A DNA stretch of 64,000 bases from Demequina zhanjiangensis (GTDB lineage Bacteria > Actinomycetota > Actinomycetes > Actinomycetales > Demequinaceae), in assembly GCF_030418315.1 (NCBI RefSeq), contig NZ_JAUHPV010000004.1, positions 248,001-312,000 on the forward strand, given 5' to 3'. The first letter of the stretch is position 1. Each line of letters opens with the position of its first letter. This document shows, piece by piece, positions 8,796 through 16,985 of the stretch. The notes below the pieces were generated by a model, which ran no database searches, was not told where the DNA came from, and was given only the letters and a program-made list of their open reading frames with translations. Position numbers and translations under genes: made by a program.

Positions 8796-9722
8796 ATGAA
8801 CCCTCGCCTCCTCGCCGTCGGTGCCTTGGTGCTGACGTCGATCCTGTGGGGGACGACGGGCACGGCGGCGACGTTCGCGCCCGACGCGGGACCCCTTGCG
8901 ATCGGTGCGGCGGCGCTCGGCATCGGTGGGCTGCTTCAGGCGGCGATCGCCGTCCCGGCGCTGCGTCGGGACCGGGCGCGGCTGCGGGCCGACTGGCGCG
9001 TCGTCCTGATCGGCGGGCTCGCGGTCGCTGTCTATCCGTTGGCCTTCTACTCGTCCATGCATCTGGCAGGCGTCGCCATCGGGACGACGGTGTCGCTCGC
9101 CTCCGCGCCCCTCGCGGCGGGGCTTCTGGAGCGGGTGGTCGACGGGACTCGGCTCACGCGATCGTGGATGGTCGCCGCGGGGCTTGGTGTCGTGGGTGCC
9201 GCACTGCTCAGCGCCTCGGACCTCGAGGGGCATGCGGGGGCGGGCGACGGCACGGTATGGGGCGTGCTGCTCGGGCTCGTCGCGGGCGCGACCTACGCCA
9301 CCTACTCGTGGGCCGCGCGTCGGCTCATGCAGGTGGGCTCGTCTCGGGGCGCGTCGATGGGGGCGGTGTTCGGCCTCGGCGGCCTGATGCTCATGCCCGT
9401 GCTGCTCGTGACGGGCGCGCCACTGGTGGCGACCTCGGAGGCGTTCGCGGTCGCGGCCTACATGGCGCTCGTGCCGATGTTCGCGGGCTACGTGCTGTTC
9501 GGCTTCGGCCTCGCGAAGGTCGGTGCCTCCACCGCGACCACGATCACGCTGCTCGAGCCTGCCGTCGCGGCGGTGCTCGCGTTCGTGGTCGTGGGGGAGC
9601 GGCTGGGGCCGCTCGGCTGGGTGGGCCTCGCGCTCATCGGCGTGGTGCTCGTGCTGCTGGCGTTCGCGCCGTCGGCCACGGACGACGCGACAGGCGAGCC
9701 GGAGCTGGAAGCCCGCCTCTAG
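8796..9722 (+). CDS. EamA-family (DMT) transporter
   Basis: A 308-residue membrane protein with about ten hydrophobic segments in two EamA repeats (first ends near GAALLSASD, second carries LLEPAVAAVLAFVVVGERLG, the usual repeat-2 signature). This family exports metabolites or amino acids; the substrate cannot be told. It starts 24 nt after rnhA on the same strand and may be co-transcribed. A 41-bp-type repeat unit begins 11 nt after its stop. Confidence 0.88.
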   Translation: MNPRLLAVGALVLTSILWGTTGTAATFAPDAGPLAIGAAALGIGGLLQAAIAVPALRRDRARLRADWRVVLIGGLAVAVYPLAFYSSMHLAGVAIGTTVSLASAPLAAGLLERVVDGTRLTRSWMVAAGLGVVGAALLSASDLEGHAGAGDGTVWGVLLGLVAGATYATYSWAARRLMQVGSSRGASMGAVFGLGGLMLMPVLLVTGAPLVATSEAFAVAAYMALVPMFAGYVLFGFGLAKVGASTATTITLLEPAVAAVLAFVVVGERLGPLGWVGLALIGVVLVLLAFAPSATDDATGEPELEARL

Positions 9723-9732
9723 CCGACGCCTC

Positions 9733-9801
9733 GAAGCGGGTCGCTCACCGTCGCTTTCGCGCCGTTTCGCTCCTGTCGGGGTCACCCACCGTCGCTTCGC
9801 C
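9733..9801 (+). repeat. Array A of the 41-bp-period 3' repeat family (about 1.5 units)
   Basis: It begins GAAGCGGGTCGCTCACCG and continues TCGCTTTCGCGCCG. The second GGGTCAC starts 41 nt after the first (9738 and 9779) and the array decays after GTCGCTTCGCC. It lies just 3' of the EamA transporter stop and on its strand. See the same arrays after 19491 and 20152 and the single copy near 26840. Confidence 0.8.
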
Positions 9802-9922
9802 ACCCGCGTCGACTGTGTCGGGAAAGCCAGTGCCCGTTCTGAGAAGTGTGTGCATCTGACTGGTATCCCAGTGCCCCTGGGGCGGGGCTCAGGCCGGCTT
9901 GCACCCACCTGGCGCACAGCAC

Positions 9923-9960
9923 AGAGCGGGCGCATGGACCTTGGTCCACGCGCCCGCTCT
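9923..9960. terminator. Bidirectional hairpin terminator
   Basis: AGAGCGGGCGC (9923-9933) pairs perfectly with 9950-9960, and inside it TGGACC pairs with GGTCCA around a TT loop. It separates the plus-strand EamA gene from the convergent SDR gene that ends at 9971. Confidence 0.8.
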
Positions 9961-9970
9961 GCGTTCCGGG

Positions 9971-10732
9971 TCAGCGGGCCAGGAGGCCTCCGTCGACCGG
10001 GATGTAGGAGCCGGAGATGAAGCTGGCCTGCGGCCCGGCGAGCCAGGCGATCGCGTCGCCGACCTCTTCGGGGCGGCCGAGCCGGTTGAGGGCGTGGAGG
10101 CCGGGCAGGGAGGCCGCGGTCTCGTCGTCCAGGTTCGCCTCCATGCCGGTGGCGATGAAGCCGGGGGCGACGGACAGGGCGCGGATGCCGTCCTTGCCGT
10201 ACTCCCAGGCGACGGTTTGCATGAGGCCGACGACGGCGTGCTTGGCCGCGGAGTAGGGGGACATGCCGACCAGGGCGCGCTCGCCGGCGATGGACGACAC
10301 GGTGATGATCGTGCCTCCGCCTGCGCGCTGGAGCGCGGGGATCTGGGCGCGGACGCCGTAGAAGGCGCCGGTGAGGTCCACGTCGATCACCTTGTGCCAC
10401 TGGGCGTCGGTGACGTCGGCGGTGGGGGTGGACGGGATGGTGAGGCCTGCGTTGTTGATGGCGATGTCGAGTCCGCCGAACTCCTTCTCGGCGAGCGCGA
10501 CGGCGGCCACGTGATCGTCGTTGCTGGACGCGTCGAGCGCCGCTGCGATGGCGACGCCGCCCGCAGCGGTGATCTCGTCGGCGGTGCGCTGCGCGGCCTC
10601 GAGGTTGATGTCGGTCACGAGGACCTTGGCGCCGTTGCGCGCGAGCGAGCGTGCGGAGGCGGCGCCGATGCCTGCCCCGGCGCCGGTGACGAGGGCGCGG
10701 AGCGGGGTGGTGGTCTGGTCTGTGGTGGTCAT
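9971..10732 (-). CDS. SDR-family NAD(P)-dependent oxidoreductase
   Basis: A 253-residue classical short-chain dehydrogenase/reductase. The cofactor motif is TGAGAGIG (16-23), NNAG is at 93-96, and the catalytic set is Ser147, Tyr160 and Lys164 (YSAAK). Asp at the end of beta2 (LVTDIN) favours NAD(H). The closing GSYIPVDGG is canonical. It is downstream of the metallo-hydrolase gene on the same strand, 100 nt away with a hairpin in between, and that unit is divergent from an HxlR regulator. The substrate is unknown. Confidence 0.93.
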   Translation of the reverse strand: MTTTDQTTTPLRALVTGAGAGIGAASARSLARNGAKVLVTDINLEAAQRTADEITAAGGVAIAAALDASSNDDHVAAVALAEKEFGGLDIAINNAGLTIPSTPTADVTDAQWHKVIDVDLTGAFYGVRAQIPALQRAGGGTIITVSSIAGERALVGMSPYSAAKHAVVGLMQTVAWEYGKDGIRALSVAPGFIATGMEANLDDETAASLPGLHALNRLGRPEEVGDAIAWLAGPQASFISGSYIPVDGGLLAR

Positions 10733-10787
10733 GGGAGTGCTCCTTCTGGGTTCGGGGACGACGGTGGTGGAGGTCTGGGCGCCGGGG

Positions 10788-10814
10788 CGGCCGGGGCGTG
10801 TGGTGCCCCGGCCG
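10788..10814 (-). terminator. Intergenic hairpin between metallo-hydrolase and SDR genes
   Basis: CGGCCGGGGC (10788-10797) pairs with 10805-10814 around a 7-nt loop, in the 100-nt gap between two same-strand genes. It could be a partial terminator that lowers SDR expression or an mRNA-processing hairpin. Confidence 0.5.
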
Positions 10815-10832
10815 CGTCCGGGTGGCGCTGGA

Positions 10833-11801
10833 TCAGCGGTGCTCGAACATCGAGAAGGCGACCATCTCGGCGTTCGGCTTCGTGGCGTCCTCGTATCCGT
10901 AGAGGTTCCCGTACTTGGGGCGGAGGGCGTTGACTGCCTCGGTAGCGATCTTGTCGATCCATGCGGCGAGGAAGCCGGTGTGGGCGTTGGCGTTCGGGTC
11001 GATGAAGCTCATGAAGTCGTTGCGACCCATGGACTCGCCGACGGCGGCGACCAGGTCCTCCATGAACGCGAGGTCGAAGTCGATGTCCTCGCGGTAGCCG
11101 ACGTTGCCGTGGCCGCCGGAGAGGAACGTCCACTCGAGGTCACGGACCTGGCGGAGGTTCTCGGCGCTGAACAGGAAGCGCTCGTTGCCGGCGAAGCGCC
11201 AGAACGGGGGCTGGTCGGGGTTGATCAGGTCGGGGGAGTGGACCACGCCCTCCTCCTTGAGCAGCCATGCGGAGTGGTCGTCGGTGTGCGCGGCCCACTC
11301 GAAGCCGTGGACCTCGACGGTCAGGCCTTCGAAGGTGAACTGGGCGTTCGGCCAGGCGAGCACCTCGGTGGGCACCGGGTACTGGCTGCCGACGAGCTGC
11401 ATCTTCTCGAGGGTCTTGGCGGTGCCGACGATGGTCAGCTCCTGTCCGCGCTCCTTGGCGGCGTCCACGAAGATGCCGACGTCCGCGATGTGGTCGGCGT
11501 GGTAGTGCGAGTAGACGACGTGCGTGACGGGCTTGTCGGTGACCTGTGCGATCGCTCCGGCGACCATCGGGGAGATGCCCTCGGGTGCGTCGAACAGGAG
11601 GACGGCGTCGTCGCCCACGTAGAAGATGGTCTGGTAGTTGAAGGCCTCGACCCAGTAGGTGCGCTCGGTGAGGCGCTGGACGACCGGGCCTGCCATGTTG
11701 GTGGCGTAGAGGTCGGCGACCTTGTTGCCGGGGGTGAGGGCCTGGGTGGCCGACGGCTGGACGTAGGTGGCGCCGATGGTGGATGCGACTTCTGCGGACA
11801 T
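10833..11801 (-). CDS. MBL-fold metallo-hydrolase
   Basis: A 322-residue metallo-beta-lactamase-fold hydrolase. The metal site is HYHADH in YSHYHADHIADVG, with further His in SGGHGNVG and EWAAHTDDHSA. There is no signal peptide. The family covers glyoxalase II, lactonases and related hydrolases, so the substrate stays open. ATG 11801 is chosen over an ORF start at 11855 because AGGAGT sits 7 nt upstream. It shares the 11802-11966 control region with the divergent HxlR regulator, and the SDR follows, suggesting an inducible detoxification unit. Confidence 0.88.
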   Translation of the reverse strand: MSAEVASTIGATYVQPSATQALTPGNKVADLYATNMAGPVVQRLTERTYWVEAFNYQTIFYVGDDAVLLFDAPEGISPMVAGAIAQVTDKPVTHVVYSHYHADHIADVGIFVDAAKERGQELTIVGTAKTLEKMQLVGSQYPVPTEVLAWPNAQFTFEGLTVEVHGFEWAAHTDDHSAWLLKEEGVVHSPDLINPDQPPFWRFAGNERFLFSAENLRQVRDLEWTFLSGGHGNVGYREDIDFDLAFMEDLVAAVGESMGRNDFMSFIDPNANAHTGFLAAWIDKIATEAVNALRPKYGNLYGYEDATKPNAEMVAFSMFEHR

Positions 11802-11901
11802 GGTCTGACTCCTGTTCTTCTGCATCAGTTCGCTGATGCGTTGTCGGTATGACAATGAGTACTAAGGCGGAAGCGGCGAGGTTCATTCCCGATCTGGACG
11901 A

Positions 11902-11922
11902 AATATGTTTTGAGAACGTATT
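11902..11922. promoter_or_regulatory. Likely HxlR operator in the divergent control region
   Basis: AATATGTT (11902-11909), spacer TTGAG and AACGTATT (11915-11922) form a 7-of-8 matched inverted repeat in an AT-rich patch of a very GC-rich region. It lies 45 nt before the HxlR start and about 100 nt before the metallo-hydrolase start. Confidence 0.6.
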
Positions 11923-11966
11923 GTTGTGCTCAGCAACCCACGAAGAAGACCCCGGAAGGAGGCGTC

Positions 11967-12332
11967 ATGAGCGACCAGAAGAGCCCACGATGTCGCGTGG
12001 ATGATGAGGACCTCGCCGAGATCCTGGACCTGCTCGCCAACCGCTGGACCGTCGTCACGGTCACCGCGCTCGAGCAGGGACGCAGCCGCTTCGGAGAGGT
12101 GCGCGACATGACAGGCATGAGCGCACAGCTCCAGTCCAAGACCCTCAAGCGGCTCGAGGCGTCGGGCCTCGTGGACCGCACCGTCTACGCCGAGGTGCCG
12201 CCTCGCGTCGAGTACGAGCTCTCCTCGCTGGGCGAGAGCCTCTGCCCCGTGATGCGTTCCATCAACGGCTGGGCCGACGAGCACGCGGACGAGGTCATCG
12301 CCGCGCGGGCCGCCCGCGCCGTCGACGCCTGA
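11967..12332 (+). CDS. HxlR-family winged-helix transcriptional regulator
   Basis: A 121-residue regulator. The region DLLANRWTVVTVTALEQGRSRFGEVRD... is the HxlR winged helix (usual form: W-x-L-x-I-L-x-x-L... RF-x-E-L). MSAQLQSKTLKRLEASGLV is the recognition helix with the wing after it. One Cys near the N terminus (residue 9) matches redox- or electrophile-sensing members such as YodB/HypR. ATG 11967 has a strong GGAAGGAGG 5 nt upstream. It is divergent from the metallo-hydrolase/SDR pair, which it probably represses. Confidence 0.9.
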   Translation: MSDQKSPRCRVDDEDLAEILDLLANRWTVVTVTALEQGRSRFGEVRDMTGMSAQLQSKTLKRLEASGLVDRTVYAEVPPRVEYELSSLGESLCPVMRSINGWADEHADEVIAARAARAVDA

Positions 12333-12423
12333 GCCTCCGCCACGGAGTCCCGGCGTCGGCTTCGCCCGGGGGAGCCTCGACGGGCGGCGCTGGCCCGATG
12401 CCTGCTGCCGATACCCTGCCTCA

Positions 12424-13083
12424 GTGACCTCCTCGCCGCTCCCGTCGACCATCGCGTCGCCGGTCGAGCACTCGCTGGAGATCAAGAAGTCGGTGTTCCT
12501 GGCCCACCTGGAGCCCGTGGGCTCCATGGAGGAGGCCGACGCCGTCATCGCCGCGATCCGCAAGGAGCACTGGGATGCGCGGCACCACTGCACGGCGCTG
12601 ATCCTGGGCGACAATGCTGATCGGCAACGGTCGAACGACGACGGTGAGCCCGCCGGCACCGCAGGCGTGCCCATGCTCGAGGTGCTGCGGCACCGCCAGG
12701 TCACCGATCTGGTGGCCGTCGTCACCCGGTGGTTCGGCGGCACCCTCCTCGGCGCCGGGGGTCTGGTCCGCGCCTACGGCAGCGCCGTCTCCGAGGCGCT
12801 TGACCGCGCCACCGTCGTCGAGAGGGTGCCCCTGACGCGCTGCGTCATGGAGGTGCCCCACGCCGACGCGGGCCGCGTCCTGTCCTTCCTGCACCAGTGG
12901 GCCGGCTCCCACGCCGCCGTCCTCGACGAGCCGACCTACGTCGCCTCGGCCCACCTGACCGTGCACGCGAGCCCCGAGGACGTGCCCGTCCTACAGGCCG
13001 ACGTGGCCTCGCTCACCCAGGGTGCGATCGCCGTCGTCCCTGGCGAGACGTCGATCGTCGACCGACCGGTCCAGGCAGGCTGA
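12424..13083 (+). CDS. YigZ/IMPACT-family protein
   Basis: A 219-residue protein with the UPF0029/IMPACT N-terminal domain (IKKSVFLAHL, HHCTALILG, SNDDGEPAGTAGVPML, VTRWFGGTLLGAGGLVRAYG) and a ferredoxin-like C-terminal domain. Family members bind nucleic acids or ribosomes; the precise role is unsettled. GTG 12424 is exactly 6 nt after TACCCT (12412-12417), so the mRNA is probably leaderless. The EamA gene starts 3 nt after its stop. Confidence 0.93.
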   Translation: MTSSPLPSTIASPVEHSLEIKKSVFLAHLEPVGSMEEADAVIAAIRKEHWDARHHCTALILGDNADRQRSNDDGEPAGTAGVPMLEVLRHRQVTDLVAVVTRWFGGTLLGAGGLVRAYGSAVSEALDRATVVERVPLTRCVMEVPHADAGRVLSFLHQWAGSHAAVLDEPTYVASAHLTVHASPEDVPVLQADVASLTQGAIAVVPGETSIVDRPVQAG

Positions 13084-13085
13084 GG

Positions 13086-13976
13086 ATGCCCGGGCGCGTG
13101 AATGCCGCGACGGTGGCGCCGTTCGCGGTCCTGCTCGGCCTCGTCTGCCAGGAGGCGGGCGCATCGGTCGCGGTGCTCGTGTTCCCCACGGCGGGGCCGA
13201 TCGGCATGGTCGCGCTGCGCCTGCTGTTCTCCGCCGTCGTGCTCGTGCCGCTCGCGTGGCGCGGCCTGCGCGCCGGAGTGCTCGCGCATTGGCAGATCCT
13301 CGTGGGCTACGGCCTGTCGCTCGCGGCCATGAACGTCGTCTTCTACCTGGCGATCGACCGGATCCCGCTCGGCATCGCCGTCACGATCGAGGTGCTCGGC
13401 CCGCTCGCCCTGAGCGTGGTCGCGAGCCGCAGCCTCCGCGGCGTCCTCTGGGCCGTCACCGCGGCCGCGGGCGTGCTGCTGCTCGGCGGCACCGCGCATG
13501 ACCTGGATCTGCTGGGTGTCCTGTTCGCCGCCGCGGCAGCGGTTCTCTGGGCCGTGTACATCCTCATGGCAAGGTCCGCGGGCGCCGCGCTGCCCGGCGT
13601 GACGGGGCTCGCCGCAGCCATGTCCCTCGGCGCGCTCGTCACCATGCCGTTCGCGCTCGCGGTCACCGGGACGACGCTGCTGCAGCCGCACGTGCTGGCG
13701 CTCGGCTTCGCGGTGGCGGTCCTGTCCTCGGCGATCCCGTATGGCATCGAGATCTCCGCGCTGCGGCACATGAAGGCGGAGACGTTCGGCGTGCTCATGG
13801 CGCTCGCGCCCGCCGTGGCCGCGCTGGCCGGGCTCGTGCTGCTGGATCAGGCGCTCACGTGGGGCGTGGTGGTCGGCATCGCGCTCGTCACCATCGCGGG
13901 CGCGGGCGCCGTCATGTCGGCCCGACGCGGCGCCTCCGCTTTCGCGGCGGGCCCAGAAGGAGCAGGCTTGCCGTAG
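13086..13976 (+). CDS. EamA/RhtA-type exporter (DMT superfamily)
   Basis: A 296-residue membrane protein with ten predicted membrane segments. The pattern IDRIPLGIAVTIEVLGPLAL and LRHMKAETFGVLMALAPAVAALAG is that of RhtA, the threonine/homoserine exporter, so amino-acid efflux is the best guess. ATG 13086 lies 2 nt after the YigZ stop, so the two are translationally linked. A hairpin follows directly after the stop. Confidence 0.88.
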   Translation: MPGRVNAATVAPFAVLLGLVCQEAGASVAVLVFPTAGPIGMVALRLLFSAVVLVPLAWRGLRAGVLAHWQILVGYGLSLAAMNVVFYLAIDRIPLGIAVTIEVLGPLALSVVASRSLRGVLWAVTAAAGVLLLGGTAHDLDLLGVLFAAAAAVLWAVYILMARSAGAALPGVTGLAAAMSLGALVTMPFALAVTGTTLLQPHVLALGFAVAVLSSAIPYGIEISALRHMKAETFGVLMALAPAVAALAGLVLLDQALTWGVVVGIALVTIAGAGAVMSARRGASAFAAGPEGAGLP

Positions 13977-13997
13977 GCGCCTCGACGGCGAGGCGCC
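13976..13997 (+). terminator. Hairpin immediately after the RhtA-type gene
   Basis: GGCGCCTCG (13976-13984) pairs perfectly with 13989-13997 around a 4-nt loop. It begins on the last base of the stop codon and ends 16 nt before the next start, so it may terminate or attenuate read-through into the oxidoreductase gene. Confidence 0.6.
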
Positions 13998-14013
13998 GCG
14001 AGGGAGGCGCGTC

Positions 14014-14997
14014 ATGGAGGACAGGCTGCGGATCGCGGTGGTCGGCACAGGCTGGTGGGGCGGCGAGCACGCCCGCATCTTCTCGCGCAGGCCGGACACC
14101 GAGCTGGTGGCGGTCGTGGGGCGGCGGCAGGAGAAGGCCGACGCGATGGCCGCGCAGTGGGGGACCCGTGGCTACACCGACCTGGACACGATGCTCGACG
14201 TGGAGCGGCCGGACATGGTGACGCTCGCGCTGCCGAACGAGGCGCACTACGAGCCGACCATGCATCTGATCGAGCGCGGCGTCCCGCTCCTGCTGGAGAA
14301 GCCCCTCGTGTTCCGCATGGCCCAGGCAGACGCGATCATCGCCGCCGCGGAGGAGCGGGACCTGTTCGTAGCGCTCAACTTCAACCACCGCTACGGCGAG
14401 CCGGTGCTGCGTGCCAAGGCGGCTATCGACGCGGGGGAACTGGGCGACATCGTGTTCGTGACGTGGAGGTTCGGAGGCGAGCCGAACTTCGGCACCGAAC
14501 CGTTCGCGAACCTGGTGGAGACGCAGTGCCATGGGCTGGACATGCTCGAGCATCTCGCGGGCCCGATCCGTTCCGTCATGGCTCAGGCGACGGACAAGAC
14601 GAATGCCGGCTTCTACACGACGCTCGCGGTCGCGGTGGAGTTCGCGAACCGGGCGGTCGGCTCGCTGGTCGGTTCCTACGACTCGTCCTACGCCTATCCG
14701 GACACCCAGTACATCGAGGTCAACGGCACTGAAGGCCGGTTGCTGGTCCAGGACACGGTGAAGCGGCTCACGCTCCAGAAGGCGGGCGAGGAGACGCGAC
14801 AGGTGTGGGAACCGGGCTACTTCAACGATGAGGCGCGCACGTTCGTCTACACCTTCGATCGCCATGTGGACGCGATCCTCGCGGCGTTCAGGGCGGGGGA
14901 GGAGCCTCCCGTGCATGCGCGCGCCGGGCGTCGCGCGCTGGAGCTCGCCGAGGCGATCGTCGAGTCGTTCGAGAAGGGCGTGCGGGTCGACGTCTGA
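14014..14997 (+). CDS. Gfo/Idh/MocA-family oxidoreductase
   Basis: A 327-residue NAD(P)-dependent sugar or inositol dehydrogenase-like protein. The N-terminal Rossmann motif is VVGTGWWGGEHA, the family signature LLEKPLVF is present (EKP), and LNFNHRYGEPV and ETQCHGLDMLEHLAGP mark the C-terminal substrate domain with its conserved His/Asp. The sugar is unknown. It lies upstream of the GH13 glucosidase with two LacI-type sites between them, so a role in the same sugar pathway is plausible. The spaced GGGAGG before ATG 14014 acts as RBS. Confidence 0.9.
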   Translation: MEDRLRIAVVGTGWWGGEHARIFSRRPDTELVAVVGRRQEKADAMAAQWGTRGYTDLDTMLDVERPDMVTLALPNEAHYEPTMHLIERGVPLLLEKPLVFRMAQADAIIAAAEERDLFVALNFNHRYGEPVLRAKAAIDAGELGDIVFVTWRFGGEPNFGTEPFANLVETQCHGLDMLEHLAGPIRSVMAQATDKTNAGFYTTLAVAVEFANRAVGSLVGSYDSSYAYPDTQYIEVNGTEGRLLVQDTVKRLTLQKAGEETRQVWEPGYFNDEARTFVYTFDRHVDAILAAFRAGEEPPVHARAGRRALELAEAIVESFEKGVRVDV

Positions 14998-15030
14998 GCG
15001 CAGGCAGCACGCTCGGCGGTTGGCGGATAA

Positions 15031-15043
15031 GGAAACGTTTACA
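15031..15043. promoter_or_regulatory. LacI-type operator-like site 1 before the GH13 gene
   Basis: GGAAACGTTTACA has the AAACGTTT palindromic core with a central CG, typical of LacI/GalR operators. It is 203 nt before the glucosidase start. A near-identical copy lies 102 nt downstream, and a LacI gene follows the glucosidase. Confidence 0.6.
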
Positions 15044-15132
15044 TCACGATCTCGATCCGTCGTGCTCGGACTGCGCACCAACGGGCGAGATCGCCGCAAA
15101 GTTCCAGCAAATGTGGCTTGCCAAGGGACGTT

Positions 15133-15145
15133 GGAAGCGTTTACA
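15133..15145. promoter_or_regulatory. LacI-type operator-like site 2 before the GH13 gene
   Basis: GGAAGCGTTTACA differs at one base from the site at 15031 and is in the same orientation. Two sites about ten helical turns apart could let the repressor loop the DNA. Confidence 0.6.
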
Positions 15146-15233
15146 TTCCTGTTCGGGTCGTGAACGTCTCGACCCCGAGGCCGGCGTCTCCCGGGCGCCA
15201 CCCCGCACGCGCAGCACCTCAAAGGGGAAGTCC

Positions 15234-16895
15234 ATGACCGCGATCGACGAGGCCCGCACCACTGGCATCTCCACCGAGTGGTGGCGCACCGCGGTGATCT
15301 ACCAGATCTACCCGCGCTCCTTCGCGGACGGCAACGGTGACGGCGTCGGCGACCTGCCCGGCATCGTCCAGCGCCTGGACAGCATCGCGGAGCTTGGGGC
15401 CGACGCGATCTGGCTCTCCCCGTTCTATGCCTCGCCGCAGCGCGACGGCGGCTACGACGTCTCCGACTTCACCGACGTGGACCCCCTGTTCGGCACGCTC
15501 GATGACGCGAGGGAGCTCATCTCCCAGGCGCACCAGCTGGAGCTCAAGGTCATCGTGGACATCGTCCCGAACCACACCTCCGACGAGCACCGCTGGTTCC
15601 AGGCCGCCCTCGCGGCCGAGCCCGGCTCGCCCGAGCGCGCCCGCTACCTCTTCCGCGACGGGCGCGGCGTGAACGGCGACGAGCCGCCCAACAACTGGCA
15701 GTCCGTCTTCGGCGGCCCCGCCTGGACCCGCATCACTGAGGCCGACGGCACCCCCGGCCAGTGGTACCTGCACCTGTTCGACAGCTCGCAGCCCGACCTT
15801 GACTGGTCCAACGAGGACGTGCGCCGCGACTTCGACGACATCCTCCGCTTCTGGCTCGACATGGGAGTCGACGGCTTCCGCGTGGACGTGGCCCACGGGC
15901 TCGTGAAGCAGGACGGGCTGCCCGACCACGACGTCGACCCCGAGGGCGGCTCCATGGGAGGCGACGACGACGCCCCCACCCCCTACTTCGGCCAGGAGGG
16001 CGTGCACGACATCTGGCGCCGCTGGCGTCAGGTGGTCGAGGAGTACGGGCGCGACCGCATCCTGGCCGCCGAGGCATGGATCCACCCGCTGTCCCGCATG
16101 GCCAAGTGGGTGCGGCCCGACGAGATGCACCAGGCCTTCAACTTCGCCTACCTCGCCGCCGAGTGGGACGCCGACGACCAGCGCCGCGTCATCACCGAGT
16201 CGCTCCGCGAGTTCTCCGCGGTGGGCGCGCCGAGCACCTGGGTGCTGTCCAACCACGACGTCGTCCGCCACGCGAGCCGCCTCGCGCTCACCGCCGAGAA
16301 CCCGCAGGGCCACGGCATCGGGCCCGACTCGCCGGGCCTGCCCATCCCCGAGCTCGGACTCCGCCGCGCCCGCGCCGCGAGCCTGCTCATGCTCGCCCTG
16401 CCCGGCTCCGCCTACCTGTACCAGGGCGAGGAGCTCGGCCTGCCCGAGCACGTCTACATCCCGGACGACGCGCGCCAGGACCCCACCTGGTTCCGCACCG
16501 AGGGCGAGCGCTACGGCCGCGACGGCTGCCGCGTGCCGCTGCCGTGGACCGCCGACGAGCCGTCCTTCGGGTTCAGCCACGCGGGCGAGTCCTGGCTGCC
16601 TCAGCCCGAGGACTGGGCTGACCTGGCCCGCCACGCCCAGCGCGGTCAGCACGGCTCCACGCTCGAGATGTACCGCTCGGCGCTCTCGCTGCGCAAGGAG
16701 CTCGGGCTCGCGACCGGCGAGCTGCTGTGGGCGGACTCGGAGCCCGGCGTGCTCGCGTTCGAGTGCGGCGACGCGCTCGTCGTCACCAACTTCTCTGACG
16801 CTCCGGTGCCGCTCGGCACTGAGGAGGTGCTGCTCGCGTCGGCCCCCGTCGCGGACGTGCTCCCGCCCGACGCGACCGTGTGGCTGCGGCGCTGA
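15234..16895 (+). CDS. GH13 alpha-glucosidase / oligo-1,6-glucosidase-like
   Basis: A 553-residue cytoplasmic glycoside hydrolase family 13 enzyme (no signal peptide) acting on alpha-glucosides such as maltose, isomaltose or sucrose-like sugars. The conserved regions are present: VIYQIYPRSFADGNGDGVGD, IVDIVPNHTSDEH (region I), GFRVDVAHG with the nucleophile Asp (II), LAAEAW with the acid Glu (III) and LSNHDVVR with the third Asp (IV). The ATG has AAAGGGGAAG upstream. Two LacI-type sites precede it and a LacI regulator follows 90 nt after its stop; these three probably form one sugar-responsive module. Confidence 0.93.
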   Translation: MTAIDEARTTGISTEWWRTAVIYQIYPRSFADGNGDGVGDLPGIVQRLDSIAELGADAIWLSPFYASPQRDGGYDVSDFTDVDPLFGTLDDARELISQAHQLELKVIVDIVPNHTSDEHRWFQAALAAEPGSPERARYLFRDGRGVNGDEPPNNWQSVFGGPAWTRITEADGTPGQWYLHLFDSSQPDLDWSNEDVRRDFDDILRFWLDMGVDGFRVDVAHGLVKQDGLPDHDVDPEGGSMGGDDDAPTPYFGQEGVHDIWRRWRQVVEEYGRDRILAAEAWIHPLSRMAKWVRPDEMHQAFNFAYLAAEWDADDQRRVITESLREFSAVGAPSTWVLSNHDVVRHASRLALTAENPQGHGIGPDSPGLPIPELGLRRARAASLLMLALPGSAYLYQGEELGLPEHVYIPDDARQDPTWFRTEGERYGRDGCRVPLPWTADEPSFGFSHAGESWLPQPEDWADLARHAQRGQHGSTLEMYRSALSLRKELGLATGELLWADSEPGVLAFECGDALVVTNFSDAPVPLGTEEVLLASAPVADVLPPDATVWLRR

Positions 16896-16985
16896 CCGCG
16901 CCGTCGGGACCGGGCCAGCTCTGGCGCCAGGGTGCGGCGAGCGTCGGCCACTAGGCTGGGCGACCAGACCAGGAGGGGAGGCGTG

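Noticed and set aside
8103..10400. A 765-codon minus-strand frame across rnhA and the EamA gene
   Set aside because: It is antisense to well-supported genes and made of low-complexity His/Arg runs.
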